The notes: generated by a model not told the origin, from the sequence alone. DNA of 64,000 bases from Micavibrio_B sp048498395 (GCA_048498395.1 JBEHYB010000001.1:19905-83904), one strand, 5' to 3'; shown: positions 34,166-43,542, counted from the first letter of the stretch. Translations and numbers: made by a program.

Positions 34166-34918
34166 ATGGATAAAGGTTTTGATAAAACGATCGGCGACTT
34201 ACTGATGACCATCAAACAGACGATGTTCACGCCGACACACAAGGCCGGCTGGCCCTTCATCTTGGGCTTTGCCATCGTCACCATTCTTCTGGCGCTCGTC
34301 TGGGAAGGCTTCGCCATTATCGGACTGATCCTGACATTGTGGTGCGTCTATTTCTTCCGTGATCCGGTCCGCGCCGTGCCAATCCGTCAAGGCCTCGTCG
34401 TGTCACCGGCCGATGGTCGCGTGACGCAGATTATTGAAGCCTGCAACCTGCCGCCTGAACTCCGCTCGGACGGCTCGAAAGACGATGAAGACGGCGACTA
34501 TACGCGCGTCAGCATTTTCCTGAGTGTTTTTGACGTTCACGTCAACCGCGCGCCGATCTCCGGCCATATCAAGAAAGTTGTCTATAAGCCCGGCATCTTT
34601 CTCAACGCGGGCAATGACCGCGCCAGCATTGAAAACGAACGCTGCGCCGCTTTGATTGGCCTGCAAAATGGTAAAGAAATGGGTCTTGTGATGATCGCTG
34701 GCCTTGTCGCACGCCGCATTCTTTGCGACCTGCATGAAGGCCAGGATGTCCGCTCCGGAGAACGTTTTGGTATTATCCGTTTCGGCAGCCGCGTCGATAT
34801 CTATCTGCCGGAAGGCGTATCGCCGCTTGTATGTCTCGGTCAGCGCATGATCGGCGGCGAGACAATTATCGCGGACCTTACTTCCGCCGAACCGCCGCGC
34901 GAAGCGACTTCCATATAA
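34166..34918 (+). CDS. psd: phosphatidylserine decarboxylase, short prokaryotic type
   Basis: 250 residues from ATG 34166 (MDKGFDKTIGDLL), which has AGAGGAAA upstream; a frame extending to 34085 lacks a site. It converts phosphatidylserine to phosphatidylethanolamine. A membrane-associated N-terminus is followed by FFRDPVRAVP, VSPADGRVTQI, SIFLSVFDVHVNRAPI and the self-processing site IRFGSRVDIYLP. There R-F-G-S is cut at Gly-Ser to form the pyruvoyl cofactor on the alpha chain. It is followed after 10 bases by pssA, so both steps from CDP-diacylglycerol to PE are encoded together. Confidence 0.95.
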   Translation: MDKGFDKTIGDLLMTIKQTMFTPTHKAGWPFILGFAIVTILLALVWEGFAIIGLILTLWCVYFFRDPVRAVPIRQGLVVSPADGRVTQIIEACNLPPELRSDGSKDDEDGDYTRVSIFLSVFDVHVNRAPISGHIKKVVYKPGIFLNAGNDRASIENERCAALIGLQNGKEMGLVMIAGLVARRILCDLHEGQDVRSGERFGIIRFGSRVDIYLPEGVSPLVCLGQRMIGGETIIADLTSAEPPREATSI

Positions 34919-34928
34919 GGAGAAAACC

Positions 34929-35816
34929 TTGGACGCGAATAACAATCTCAAGCAATTCCAGCCAAAAGCTATAGGCCGTCCGCATATAGCCGTTCACAAA
35001 ATCGTCCCGAGCTTCCTGACGCTCATGGCGATGATCGCCGGCGTGACTTCGATCCAGTCCGCGATCAATGATAAATATGACCAGGCTGTCTTGATGATTT
35101 TGGCTGCGGCCATTCTCGATGTGCTCGACGGAGCCGTTGCCCGCGCGCTTAAGGCGCAGAGCGAGTTCGGCGCGGAACTTGATTCACTTTCCGACTTTCT
35201 TGCTTTCGGGATCGCGCCAAGCGTCCTGCTTTATGTATGGGCGCTCGATGATGCGGGGAAATTTGGCTGGATCGCGACTGTTGTCCTGCCGGTTGCCGCG
35301 GCCTTGCGACTCGCGCGATTCAATGTCGCAGGTAAAAAACCGGAAGTCGACACGCCGCTTTGGAAAAAAAGATATTTCACGGGCGTTCCGTCTCCCGCCG
35401 GCGCTGGCCTTGCATTGCTTCCAGTTTACGTCTGGTTGCAATTTCAGGAAACTTTCCGCGTTTTCTCCGTAGCAACACCTTTGATCGCCGTCTGGGAAAT
35501 CATCGTCGCCGCATTGATGGTCAGCCGTATTCCGACTTTCTCTTTCAAATACCTGAAACTGCCGGCGAAAATGCTCGTACCGGCGATGGCGCTCGTAGCC
35601 CTCGTGCTTGCCGCACTCGTACATACGCCATGGGTTGCGCTCACGATCATCTGCGCAACCTATACGGTTTCAATCCCGGTCGTATTCCATCGCTACCGCA
35701 AGCTGGAAAAAGCCAATCAGGGCACGAACGAAGATCTTACCTCACTCGCGTTCGGAATGGCTTCTGACGATATTCTGATTGGTGATGAAGATGAGGACGA
35801 TATTCGTCCTATCTAG
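34929..35816 (+). CDS. pssA: CDP-diacylglycerol-serine O-phosphatidyltransferase
   Basis: A 295-residue integral membrane enzyme with a TTG start at 34929 preceded by AAGGAGAAA. It makes phosphatidylserine for Psd. The CDP-alcohol phosphotransferase motif D-G-x2-A-R-x8-G-x3-D-x3-D is seen as LDVLDGAVARALKAQSEFGA then ELDSLSDF. Around six hydrophobic segments follow. The C-terminus is hydrophilic and acidic (GDEDEDDIRPI). It is in the psd-pssA operon and probably translated from the same message. Confidence 0.95.
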   Translation: MDANNNLKQFQPKAIGRPHIAVHKIVPSFLTLMAMIAGVTSIQSAINDKYDQAVLMILAAAILDVLDGAVARALKAQSEFGAELDSLSDFLAFGIAPSVLLYVWALDDAGKFGWIATVVLPVAAALRLARFNVAGKKPEVDTPLWKKRYFTGVPSPAGAGLALLPVYVWLQFQETFRVFSVATPLIAVWEIIVAALMVSRIPTFSFKYLKLPAKMLVPAMALVALVLAALVHTPWVALTIICATYTVSIPVVFHRYRKLEKANQGTNEDLTSLAFGMASDDILIGDEDEDDIRPI

Positions 35817-35825
35817 GATATTTTA

Positions 35826-36545
35826 TCAGCCCATACCCGGCATCGGCGAAGCAATACCCATGCCTGTTGGCGGTTTCGGCCCGCCCTTCATACCGGCGAT
35901 ATTGTGATCATGGCCGAATTTCTGTGCCGACGCTTCGAGTTTGCCGTTGTCCTGCAATTGGTCTGCAAGTGTCGCCTGCATCTTCCTCAATGCCCGCTCC
36001 TCCATATCGCCACCGAAATCGTGCATGCCCGGCGCACGTAGCGGATCCATGTGCTGGGGAAGAATGTTCTTCGCGGTCGGCTGGACCTTGAAGCCGTCAG
36101 GGCCCCATGTATCGCCGAAAGCATCAGTATAGTGCGTCGGCATCGCTTCCATGCGGCCATGCGAGTTCTTTTTATATTCCGTGAATTGCGTCGGCTCGTG
36201 CGCTTTCGGAGATTGCTGTGCTACGAAATTTATGCCGTCTGCGACCGCGAGCGGAAACCCCAGCGCCGGAAAAGCGATCGAAGCGGCAGTGCTTAAAACG
36301 GTTCTGAGCATATTGCCGGGCAGTTTCGTGATTGCGTTGCCCTGGCCGTTATCGCCTGGCTTTTTCTCATTACCGAGAACCTGACCGATCGTATTTAATT
36401 TTTGCTGGATTTCGCCGGTATTATATTGCGCCTGAAAATGCGCTTTCTGCGCGGTGACCGCTGCATTGGGTGTGCTATCGAAGGTCTGGTTAAACGTGAC
36501 CCCGTTAAATCCGTGCCTGATATTGGCCGTTGTAGCTAAACTCAC
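35826..36545 (-). CDS. uncharacterised protein with Gly/Met/Pro-rich tail
   Basis: 239 residues from a GTG at 36545 with an AAGGG upstream. There is no classical signal peptide. A hydrophobic stretch lies at about residues 82-110 (RTVLSTAASIAFPALGFPLA). Then come a central segment with TDAFGDTWGPDGF and a helical ERALRKMQATLADQLQ, and the end KPPTGMGIASPMPGMG. The low-complexity Gly/Met/Pro tail and scattered His resemble other proteins of unknown role in this window (for example at 47964). I recognise no family. Confidence 0.55.
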   Translation of the reverse strand: MSLATTANIRHGFNGVTFNQTFDSTPNAAVTAQKAHFQAQYNTGEIQQKLNTIGQVLGNEKKPGDNGQGNAITKLPGNMLRTVLSTAASIAFPALGFPLAVADGINFVAQQSPKAHEPTQFTEYKKNSHGRMEAMPTHYTDAFGDTWGPDGFKVQPTAKNILPQHMDPLRAPGMHDFGGDMEERALRKMQATLADQLQDNGKLEASAQKFGHDHNIAGMKGGPKPPTGMGIASPMPGMG

Positions 36546-36671
36546 ACATCACCCTTTTTTATTTAGTTTCTATATTATCGACTTTATACGGTTAATAAGG
36601 GGTTAAACAAGGAAAAAACCTATAAAAATTAGTCACTTCGCATTTTTGAGGCTTCGTGTCAAAATAGGTCT

Positions 36672-37334
36672 ATGTCGAGCTGCAAAGGCAATGTCTTTAT
36701 CTATATTCTGATCGCCGTCGTCCTGATGGCCGCCCTGACCTATACGTTGTCCAAAAACCAGGACAGCAACCCTGGCACTGAAATCACCGATACCCAGATC
36801 AAATCCATCGCGACTTCGATCCTGAGCTATACAGCCGCTGCACAGAACGCGGTTAATAACATGTCGACGGGCGGCACGGAAATCTCCTCCATGCAGCTCC
36901 TGCGGCCGGACCAGGCCAACTTCAACACCGCGCCAAATACCGATAAGCTTTTCCATCCGGATGGCGGGGGTCTGCAATATAAGAGCCTTCCCCCAAATTC
37001 AACGAGCTCAACCCTCTCTACACCTGTGAACGGCTACTATATCGGAACGGTCCAGGTGGAATGGACACCGACGACAACCAAGGATCTCGTTCTTTTTGCT
37101 TATGGGATCTCAAAGGATGTCTGTACCGAACTGAACCGCAAGATCACCGGCTCGACAACGATACCGTCTTTAACGATGGCGGCAGATGGCTGGATGAATA
37201 CGATTGCAACGACATGGACGAATTCCACGGCACTCGATAAGACCGCCTGCCTCGCCTGTGATGAAAAGCCCGCTCTATGCGTCAAGGACACAGGTACAAT
37301 CTACACGTTCTATAACGTGCTCGTCGCCAAATAA
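36672..37334 (+). CDS. pseudopilin-like protein with N-terminal membrane anchor
   Basis: 220 residues. A short leader, MSSCKG, precedes one hydrophobic helix (NVFIYILIAVVLMAALTYTL). The exported part has a Thr/Ser/Asn-rich sequence and four Cys in the last 75 residues (DVCTEL, TACLACDEKPALC) that could form disulfides. The layout (short charged leader ending in Gly, then a long helix, then a sheet-rich domain with C-terminal disulfides) is that of type IV pilin or pseudopilin proteins. However, the canonical Glu5 is missing and no pilus genes are adjacent. The analogy is structural only. Confidence 0.5.
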   Translation: MSSCKGNVFIYILIAVVLMAALTYTLSKNQDSNPGTEITDTQIKSIATSILSYTAAAQNAVNNMSTGGTEISSMQLLRPDQANFNTAPNTDKLFHPDGGGLQYKSLPPNSTSSTLSTPVNGYYIGTVQVEWTPTTTKDLVLFAYGISKDVCTELNRKITGSTTIPSLTMAADGWMNTIATTWTNSTALDKTACLACDEKPALCVKDTGTIYTFYNVLVAK

Positions 37335-37340
37335 TCCGAA

Positions 37341-39023
37341 CTAGACGGAACGCAATCCGGACAGGAACTGCTGGACGAGGTTGGAAAGCGCTCTGTTCTG
37401 CTCTTTCAAATTCTCGATCGATGACAAAACCATATTGGATGCCTCGCTCGTACCCGCAGCAGCCGTCGATACTTCCCCGATATTATTAGTGACTTCCTGC
37501 GTACCGTTCGAAGTATGCGCCACGTTGCGGGAGATTTCTTGTGTCGCCGACCCTTGTTCTTCAACAGCCGAGGCAATCGTCGTCGAGATCGAATTGATAC
37601 GTTCGATCGTACGGCCGATACTGGTGATTGAAGTGACGGCTGAACCAGTCGCGTTTCTGACCGCGCTGATCTGGTTGGTGATGTCTTCGGTGGCCTGCGC
37701 TGTCTGCGAGGCAAGGGTTTTAACTTCATTGGCAACAACCGCGAAACCTTTTCCGGCTTCACCCGCACGAGCGGCCTCGATCGTCGCGTTGAGCGCCAGC
37801 AGGTTTGTCTGGTTCGCAATGTCATTGATAATGCTCACGACCTGCCCGATGCGATCGGCGGCAGCGGCAAGCTCATTGACCTGATCGGTCGTCCTGCGGC
37901 TTTCTTCTGTCGCCGCATTGACGACTGCGGTCGATTCCGCCATCTGGCGCGAAATTTCCTGAACTGAAGAGCTTAGTTCTTCTGTCGCCGCAACAATCAG
38001 CTGGATGCTGGATGAGGATTCTTCGGAAGCCTGCGATACTTTTTCGGCGCGCATGGAAGTGGTGCGCGAAAGATCGGCCATCTGAACAGCGCTCATGTCG
38101 AGATCTTCGACGGAGCGCCCGACATTGGTCAGGATCTTGCCGACATTGCTGTCGAAATTCTGCGACAGGCGTTCAATCTCCGCCGCACGTCTGGCCTTAT
38201 TCTTCTGTTCCTCTTCCTGGGCAAGATTGGCTTTTTCGGCAAGGTCGAGTGTCACGCGCAGTTCATCAAGCGCTCGTGCCATATCGCCGATTTCATCCCC
38301 GCGCTTCGTGCCTTCGACTTTCACGTTGAAACGCTTCTCGCGCAGATCCTGCAGTGTCGAGGAAATCTTGGAAATCGGTATGGAAATACCGCGTCTTGCG
38401 ATCAAGACCGACACGGCAATCCCGATCCCGATGCCCAGCAGCGCGACGATCGCGCTTAATTCCACCTGGCGTATATAAAAGGCAGCCAGGGATGTCGTGG
38501 CATCCGCGATCTGCTTGTTATTAATATCGGCAAACTCAACAATCGATTTATTGAGCGCTTTACGGTTGTTCCTGTTTGCGTCGTTATCGCCGAATACACG
38601 CCCGGCAGGACCGCCTTCGGTGCGGCCAATTCTCACGAGCTCGGTGCGTTTCTGGATAAATTCATCAGCCTGCGTTGCCATTGTGGCGAATTGGGCTTCC
38701 TGCTCGGGCGGCAGCAGCGCATGCCATTCGTCGAGACGTTGCTTGAGCTTGGTCAGATTTTCGAGGATAGGTTTCGCATATTTTTCAACATCTTCTGCGT
38801 TTTCAGACATATAGATGCCGCGCGAATCCATGACAACCGAGAGAACAAGGCCGTTGACGCGCTCGCCGTTGACGGCGCGTCCTGAGGCCATCTCGATTTC
38901 TTTGGTCTGAAGCTTGTAAGTGTGCATCCCCTGAATGCCGATCGCGGCGATCACCGCAGCGACGATCGTCATCACAAGCACGATCAGGCTGATTTTTTTA
39001 ATAATCTTTGCGTTCTCTAACAT
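37341..39023 (-). CDS. methyl-accepting chemotaxis protein
   Basis: A 560-residue receptor started at ATG 39023 (MLENAKIIKKIS), with AAGGAAT upstream; an 11-residue longer frame begins at 39056. Membrane helices at about residues 12-32 and 190-212 flank a helical periplasmic domain of roughly 155 residues that contains GRAVNGERVNGL and DSRGIYMS, as in small-ligand helical sensors. HAMP and the signalling domain follow, with the tip NLLALNATIEAARAGEAGKG. It ends without a CheR-tethering pentapeptide. It shares the signalling tip with the receptor at 4114, but the sensor region differs. It is adjacent to a porin on the same strand. Confidence 0.93.
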   Translation of the reverse strand: MLENAKIIKKISLIVLVMTIVAAVIAAIGIQGMHTYKLQTKEIEMASGRAVNGERVNGLVLSVVMDSRGIYMSENAEDVEKYAKPILENLTKLKQRLDEWHALLPPEQEAQFATMATQADEFIQKRTELVRIGRTEGGPAGRVFGDNDANRNNRKALNKSIVEFADINNKQIADATTSLAAFYIRQVELSAIVALLGIGIGIAVSVLIARRGISIPISKISSTLQDLREKRFNVKVEGTKRGDEIGDMARALDELRVTLDLAEKANLAQEEEQKNKARRAAEIERLSQNFDSNVGKILTNVGRSVEDLDMSAVQMADLSRTTSMRAEKVSQASEESSSSIQLIVAATEELSSSVQEISRQMAESTAVVNAATEESRRTTDQVNELAAAADRIGQVVSIINDIANQTNLLALNATIEAARAGEAGKGFAVVANEVKTLASQTAQATEDITNQISAVRNATGSAVTSITSIGRTIERINSISTTIASAVEEQGSATQEISRNVAHTSNGTQEVTNNIGEVSTAAAGTSEASNMVLSSIENLKEQNRALSNLVQQFLSGLRSV

Positions 39024-39098
39024 TGGTATTCCTTGGCGGTCTGGGGATTCACACAAGTCTATGTGAAAAACTTTAAGTTTGTTTGAATGTCATAAACG

Positions 39099-39121
39099 AA
39101 AAAGGCAGCCCCCGCCTTTTT
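39099..39121 (-). terminator. intrinsic terminator of the porin gene
   Basis: An 8-bp stem (AAAAAGGC / GCCTTTTT) with a 7-base C-rich loop lies about 35 bases past the porin stop. On the minus strand the stem itself ends in CCTTTTT, followed by CG and TTT. Confidence 0.8.
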
Positions 39122-39155
39122 CACGAAACGCAAAACTACGCAGTGACGATTTCGA

Positions 39156-40220
39156 TCAGAAATCGATGCTTGTGCCAACGACAACGCTTGTCGCGTCAAA
39201 ATCACCGCTGCCGCTGATATCACTGCTCAAATGCGATATTGATGAACGAAGTGCGATGCCCGGCGCATAAGAATAGGTAACACCTGCTGCATATCTGTCG
39301 GTATCAACTTGTGTGCCGACATTGTCGTTCTTGTTATAGTAAGACGCGCCGAGCAGGAATTTATCCATCTTGTAACTCACACCGATTGCCGTGTAATCGA
39401 CATCATCTGTCGCACTGCCTTCGTCATCATTCTGATAGGCGGCACCGATATTGAAATTGCCGAAGCCGAGATTTAACGCGGCGTTCCATGCCTCACGGTC
39501 ATTGGCCGGGCCCGTTTCTGCTTCTGCATGCGTGTAACCGGCACCGGTTATCACTTTTACATCGCCGAACTTATGTTCGTAACGCGCGGCGAAATCCCAG
39601 ATATTGGAAGTCGCGGCAGTATCGTCTCCGTCAAGCGCATTTCCGTTGCCGCCGCGTGACGCGTCTGAATCAGGCGTATAGGAAACGCCAGCCTGAAGGC
39701 CTTCGAAAAGGGGAGTGAAATAGGTAATCTTGTCCACCTTGCCGGAAATATTCTGATCGTAATCTGTTTCACCGATCGCCGTACCGAACGCGGTCAAATT
39801 GACCGGCTGGATCTGCTGACGAACGCCGTCGATATCTTTATCCGCGGAAGGCGCGGCAACCTGCAGCAAATAGGCTGCACCGTCTTTGGCACCGAAATTG
39901 ATTTTACCCCAATCGCCTTCTGCATAGAGAAGAGATTCATCGATCGCGAAACTGTCGCCTTCATCAGCGGAAGCTTCGATATGGACACCGACCTTGGTGC
40001 CATTATCCAGTTTCGTTTCGCCGTTGAAATGAACTTCCGTATGACGAAGGATATCGAGATTGTGAACGCCTGCAGAGGTTGGCGCATTATCCTGATCGGA
40101 ATAGGCCATATAGCCTTTAAAAAATCCGCCAAGTTCGAGCTCTACAGGACCGGTCGTCGCGAAAGCGGGTGAAGTTGATACAATAATAGCCAGCGTCAAA
40201 AGCGCGATTTTGAATTTCAT
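39156..40220 (-). CDS. Gram-negative porin
   Basis: A 354-residue outer-membrane protein with a signal peptide (ALLTLAIIVSTSPAFA). Alternating hydrophobic/polar beta strands follow, beginning VELELGGFFKGYMAYS. EVHFNGETKLDNGTKVGVHI and NFGAKDGAAYLLQVAAPSAD (start of the constriction loop) are typical of the general-porin family of alphaproteobacteria (Porin_4 type). The C-terminal residue is Phe (TSIDF), the signal for BAM-mediated insertion. It probably forms a trimeric diffusion channel. Single gene with its own terminator. Confidence 0.88.
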   Translation of the reverse strand: MKFKIALLTLAIIVSTSPAFATTGPVELELGGFFKGYMAYSDQDNAPTSAGVHNLDILRHTEVHFNGETKLDNGTKVGVHIEASADEGDSFAIDESLLYAEGDWGKINFGAKDGAAYLLQVAAPSADKDIDGVRQQIQPVNLTAFGTAIGETDYDQNISGKVDKITYFTPLFEGLQAGVSYTPDSDASRGGNGNALDGDDTAATSNIWDFAARYEHKFGDVKVITGAGYTHAEAETGPANDREAWNAALNLGFGNFNIGAAYQNDDEGSATDDVDYTAIGVSYKMDKFLLGASYYNKNDNVGTQVDTDRYAAGVTYSYAPGIALRSSISHLSSDISGSGDFDATSVVVGTSIDF

Positions 40221-40315
40221 CGTAATCTCTATTTTTTGGAATTAAGACGCAAAGGACACAGCGGGACACGGCCGGAGCGCGAATCAGAATTTACTAATAT
40301 ACATATATTTATGGG

Positions 40316-40933
40316 TTAGTCAACCAAAGTCAGGATAGTGTCGCGAATTTCATCGATCCCGCTCTTGTCCCATGAACTCGCAGGCTGGGCGGTCGGGAAT
40401 GCCGCCGGTGACTTCTTCAGATAGGTTTCAACAAAATCAGTAATTTGCGCGAGTTCCGCTTTTTTGACCTCATCGGTTTTGGTCAAAATAATCCGGTAGG
40501 ACACAGCCGCTTCATCCAGCATCTTCATCATATGCCGGTCTGAATCTTTAAGCCCGTGACGCGAATCAACGAGGACAAAAGCCGCACGCAAATTCGGTCG
40601 GCCGCGCAGGTAATCCCTGATCAGCAGGTCCCATTTCTCCTGCATCGCCTTCGATACCTTGGCGTAACCATAGCCCGGCATATCGACGAGGTGAAAAAGA
40701 TCGCCAACATTGAAGAAGTTAAGCTGTTGCGTACGTCCCGGCGTTTTGGAAACATGCGCGATATCACGCTGCATAATGGAATTTATCAGTGAAGACTTTC
40801 CGACATTCGACCGTCCGGCAAAAGCGACCTCTGGCAGGGTGAAATCCGGCAACTGGCCAAGTTCGGCCACACCGAAAACGAAATCGCACGGACCGCCGAA
40901 AATCTTACGAATATGCTCCGGCGGCTTACTCAT
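40316..40933 (-). CDS. yihA: ribosome biogenesis GTP-binding protein YihA/YsxC (EngB)
   Basis: A 205-residue GTPase of the TrmE-Era-EngA-like class needed for 50S subunit assembly. G1 is FAGRSNVGKSSLINSIM. Switch I has SKTPGRTQQLNFF. G3 is DMPGYGYAK and G4 is TKTDEVKK. It lies 2 bases after yidC as the last gene of the rpmH-rnpA-yidD-yidC-yihA block, the standard alphaproteobacterial order. argB, the usual next gene in that order, is absent here. Confidence 0.95.
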   Translation of the reverse strand: MSKPPEHIRKIFGGPCDFVFGVAELGQLPDFTLPEVAFAGRSNVGKSSLINSIMQRDIAHVSKTPGRTQQLNFFNVGDLFHLVDMPGYGYAKVSKAMQEKWDLLIRDYLRGRPNLRAAFVLVDSRHGLKDSDRHMMKMLDEAAVSYRIILTKTDEVKKAELAQITDFVETYLKKSPAAFPTAQPASSWDKSGIDEIRDTILTLVD

Positions 40934-40935
40934 GC

Positions 40936-42834
40936 TTATTTCTTGTCGTCGTCTTTTTTAGTGTCGTCGAAGAGGGCTTCTTCGACATCGATGACGCGAT
41001 GCTTGAGATATTCCTTGTCCAGCTTGGCTTTCTCGACGACTTCCTCGAGCATGTTCTTATGGCTCTCGGCGTGCGCCAGCGCTTCATCTTTCGCGAACAG
41101 GTACACCGGCACGCCCATCGAGCGCATGATCGCGTATTGCTGCACGAAAGAAATAAGGTTTGAAAATGTCCAGTAGATGACGAGACCCGACGGGAATTTC
41201 GACAATACGAAAGTCATGACCCATGGCATGAAACGAGCCATGTCTTTCTGAACCGCGTCTGTCGGCGGCGGGTTCAGTTTCTGCTGCATCAGCATCAATA
41301 TCAGCATGGCGATAGACCACGGACCGATATGCAGGATTTCCGGCACCTGAAACGGCACCAGACCGAACAGGTTGAACACCGACAGCGAATCCTTTTCTGA
41401 CAGGTCATGAATCCAGCCGAAGAAAGGCGCATGGCGCATTTCAATCGAGATGGAGATCACTTTATAGACCGCGAAGAAAATCGGGATCTGCAGCAACAGC
41501 GGGAAACAGCCAGCCATCGGGTTGACCTTCTCGGTCTCATAGAGCTTGATCAGTTCAGCCTGAAGTTTAGGTTTGTCGTTTGCGTATTTAATGCGCAATT
41601 CCGCCATACGTGGCGCGACTTTTTTCATTTTCGCAAATGAACGGTAAGACGCGTTGGCAAGCGGGAATACGGCCGCGCGCACAAGGCAGGTCATCATGAT
41701 AATCGCCACGCCGAAATTGCCGACCCAGCCGTTAAACAATGTCAGGAAGAAATAAAGCGGGCGGGTCAGGAAATACAAAAGACCGAAATCCACCGCAAGA
41801 TCGAGATGTTTCACACCGAGCTTGTCTTCGTACATATCGAGCGTTTTGATTTTCTTGGCACCGACAAAAAGATGTGTCGCGTCTTCAACGGATTTACCGC
41901 TCTCGATGACTTTCGCATCACCGCGTGCATCAACCTGGAACAGCGATTTTTCTTTAGGTTCTGCAGGGACAGCCGTGAAACGGAAACTGTGCTTTTCCTT
42001 CTGGTCCGGAATAAAGCTTGTCAGCCAGTATTTTTCCGACAGGCCGATCCAGCCGTTGCCGCCGTCAAATGACTGGTTCGGCGTTTTGATCAGGTCGAGA
42101 TACTTGATCTGGTGCAGGTCGTCGCCGACATAACCAACCGGGCCTTCATAGCCAACAGTCGTTGAATGTTTCGGAATGTCCTTGCGGGTGATCGCCGAAT
42201 AAGGATAGAGCGTGACCGGTTTGCCGGAGTTATTCGTGACTTTCTGGCTGATGGCAAAAACATAGTCGTTATCGAGTGAAATGGTGCGTTCGAATTTCAG
42301 CCCCTGGCCGTTATCCCATTCGAGGGTGAGAGGTGATTCAGGGGTGAGCGAAGAACCTGATGATGTTTTTTTCCATGTCGTGTTTTTGCCTGGAACTTTG
42401 ACTTCTGCGTCATCGGCGACCCAGCCGGTTTCAGCATAGTAAGGTTCTTCAGTGCCCGGCGGGTTATAGATGGAAACTTTTTCATCACCGCCGATCGTCG
42501 TGAAATAATTCTTCAGTTCGACATCATCGATGCGTGCACCGGTCAACGAAACCGACCCGGTCAGTTGCGCATTGTCGATTTTGACGCGCGCGCCTTCGGC
42601 AAGCACTTCTGCCTTCGGCAGGATTTTGTTCGCAAGTTCTGCGCCCGGCGCGCTCGCTGCCTCTTTCGCTTTTTGCTGCGCGGCGAGCGCTGCCTGCTGG
42701 CGGGCCTCGAGATGAGGCTTCAGGACCATGCGGTCGAACGCGAACCAGAGCAGGACGGAACAGATCATGAAAATGATCAGGTTGCGTAAATCCTGCGGAT
42801 GCATGCCTTGCGGATTCTGGTTGTTTGCGCTCAT
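40936..42834 (-). CDS. yidC: membrane protein insertase YidC
   Basis: A 632-residue inner-membrane insertase. The first membrane helix (LRNLIIFMICSVLLWFAFDR) is followed by a large periplasmic beta-super-sandwich domain (roughly residues 55-345). Then comes the conserved five-helix core (YFFLTLFNGWVGNFGVAIIM, MAGCFPLLLQIPIFFAVYKV, MTFVLSKFPSGLVIYWTFSN). Two acidic or charged coiled tails follow, with a very charged C-terminus (DDTKKDDDKK). It acts alone and with SecYEG to insert membrane proteins. It is co-transcribed with rnpA/yidD upstream and yihA downstream. Confidence 0.97.
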   Translation of the reverse strand: MSANNQNPQGMHPQDLRNLIIFMICSVLLWFAFDRMVLKPHLEARQQAALAAQQKAKEAASAPGAELANKILPKAEVLAEGARVKIDNAQLTGSVSLTGARIDDVELKNYFTTIGGDEKVSIYNPPGTEEPYYAETGWVADDAEVKVPGKNTTWKKTSSGSSLTPESPLTLEWDNGQGLKFERTISLDNDYVFAISQKVTNNSGKPVTLYPYSAITRKDIPKHSTTVGYEGPVGYVGDDLHQIKYLDLIKTPNQSFDGGNGWIGLSEKYWLTSFIPDQKEKHSFRFTAVPAEPKEKSLFQVDARGDAKVIESGKSVEDATHLFVGAKKIKTLDMYEDKLGVKHLDLAVDFGLLYFLTRPLYFFLTLFNGWVGNFGVAIIMMTCLVRAAVFPLANASYRSFAKMKKVAPRMAELRIKYANDKPKLQAELIKLYETEKVNPMAGCFPLLLQIPIFFAVYKVISISIEMRHAPFFGWIHDLSEKDSLSVFNLFGLVPFQVPEILHIGPWSIAMLILMLMQQKLNPPPTDAVQKDMARFMPWVMTFVLSKFPSGLVIYWTFSNLISFVQQYAIMRSMGVPVYLFAKDEALAHAESHKNMLEEVVEKAKLDKEYLKHRVIDVEEALFDDTKKDDDKK

Positions 42835-42870
42835 AGTTTTAACCTTCTGGCCTTCGTATATAAATAAGTC

Positions 42871-43134
42871 TTAGTGTTTGTGGGTTTTATAGCGGAACAG
42901 GTCCCGCCACGCAATTGAGTTAGGCACAGGATCGACCCATGATGATTTAATCCATGGATTGCATTTAACAATGCGGATCAGCCCCAGCGCCGTTCCTTTC
43001 AAAGCTCCATGTTTTTCAAGGGCTTCATGCATGTAACAGGAACAGGTCGGCGTAAAGCGGCACTGGTTCCCCATGAAAGGCGACAAGGTTTTCTGGTAGA
43101 CCGTGACAAGGAATTGCAACAGCCGCGCGATCAT
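42871..43134 (-). CDS. yidD: membrane protein insertion efficiency factor YidD
   Basis: 87 residues from ATG 43134 (MIARLLQFLVTVYQ), overlapping the rnpA stop by 4 bases. The frame extends upstream as a shadow of rnpA. An amphipathic N-terminal helix is followed by YQKTLSPFMGNQCRFTPTCS and YMHEALEKHGALKG, with three conserved Cys. GLIRIVKCNPW closes the domain. It assists YidC in membrane insertion. The position between rnpA and yidC is the normal one. Confidence 0.95.
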   Translation of the reverse strand: MIARLLQFLVTVYQKTLSPFMGNQCRFTPTCSCYMHEALEKHGALKGTALGLIRIVKCNPWIKSSWVDPVPNSIAWRDLFRYKTHKH

Positions 43135-43514
43135 GACTTCAGCAGTTCCAGTTTTTTCAGACACCACAACAGGTCGCGCTTTAACTGCTCGAATTCGCGG
43201 TCGTTCGTCTGGTAACGGCCCGTCACCATGTAATCCATATGATCCTTGGCGTGTGTCGGCAGAATCTCCTGGGCGATGGCCTTCAGTCTGCGCTTGATCC
43301 GATTGCGGTCGTGCGCGCACTTGGCTGTTTTCTTACTCACGGTAACGCACAGCCCGTAAGTCTCGCTTCTGGTCTTCTTGCCTTGATAGGTAGGGAGCGC
43401 CTGCAGCACCAGCCCTTCGGAAACCCAGCGCGTTTTGCTTTTGCGCAGATGATCAAAAGCCGCCTGTGTTGGCAGACGGCTGATGGAGTCTATATTTTCT
43501 TGCGAAGCCTGCAT
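43131..43514 (-). CDS. rnpA: ribonuclease P protein component
   Basis: A 127-residue basic protein that helps the RNase P RNA cleave precursor tRNA 5' leaders. The RNR motif is seen as HDRNRIKRRLKAIAQ, with Arg-rich surface and an aromatic cleft. YGLCVTVSKKTAKCAHDRNR matches the family consensus. It follows rpmH by about 28 bases and overlaps yidD by 4. The catalytic RNA gene is not in this window. Confidence 0.95.
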   Translation of the reverse strand: MQASQENIDSISRLPTQAAFDHLRKSKTRWVSEGLVLQALPTYQGKKTRSETYGLCVTVSKKTAKCAHDRNRIKRRLKAIAQEILPTHAKDHMDYMVTGRYQTNDREFEQLKRDLLWCLKKLELLKS

Positions 43515-43542
43515 TGTGGCTTCCTCTTTTTAAGTAAAGCGA

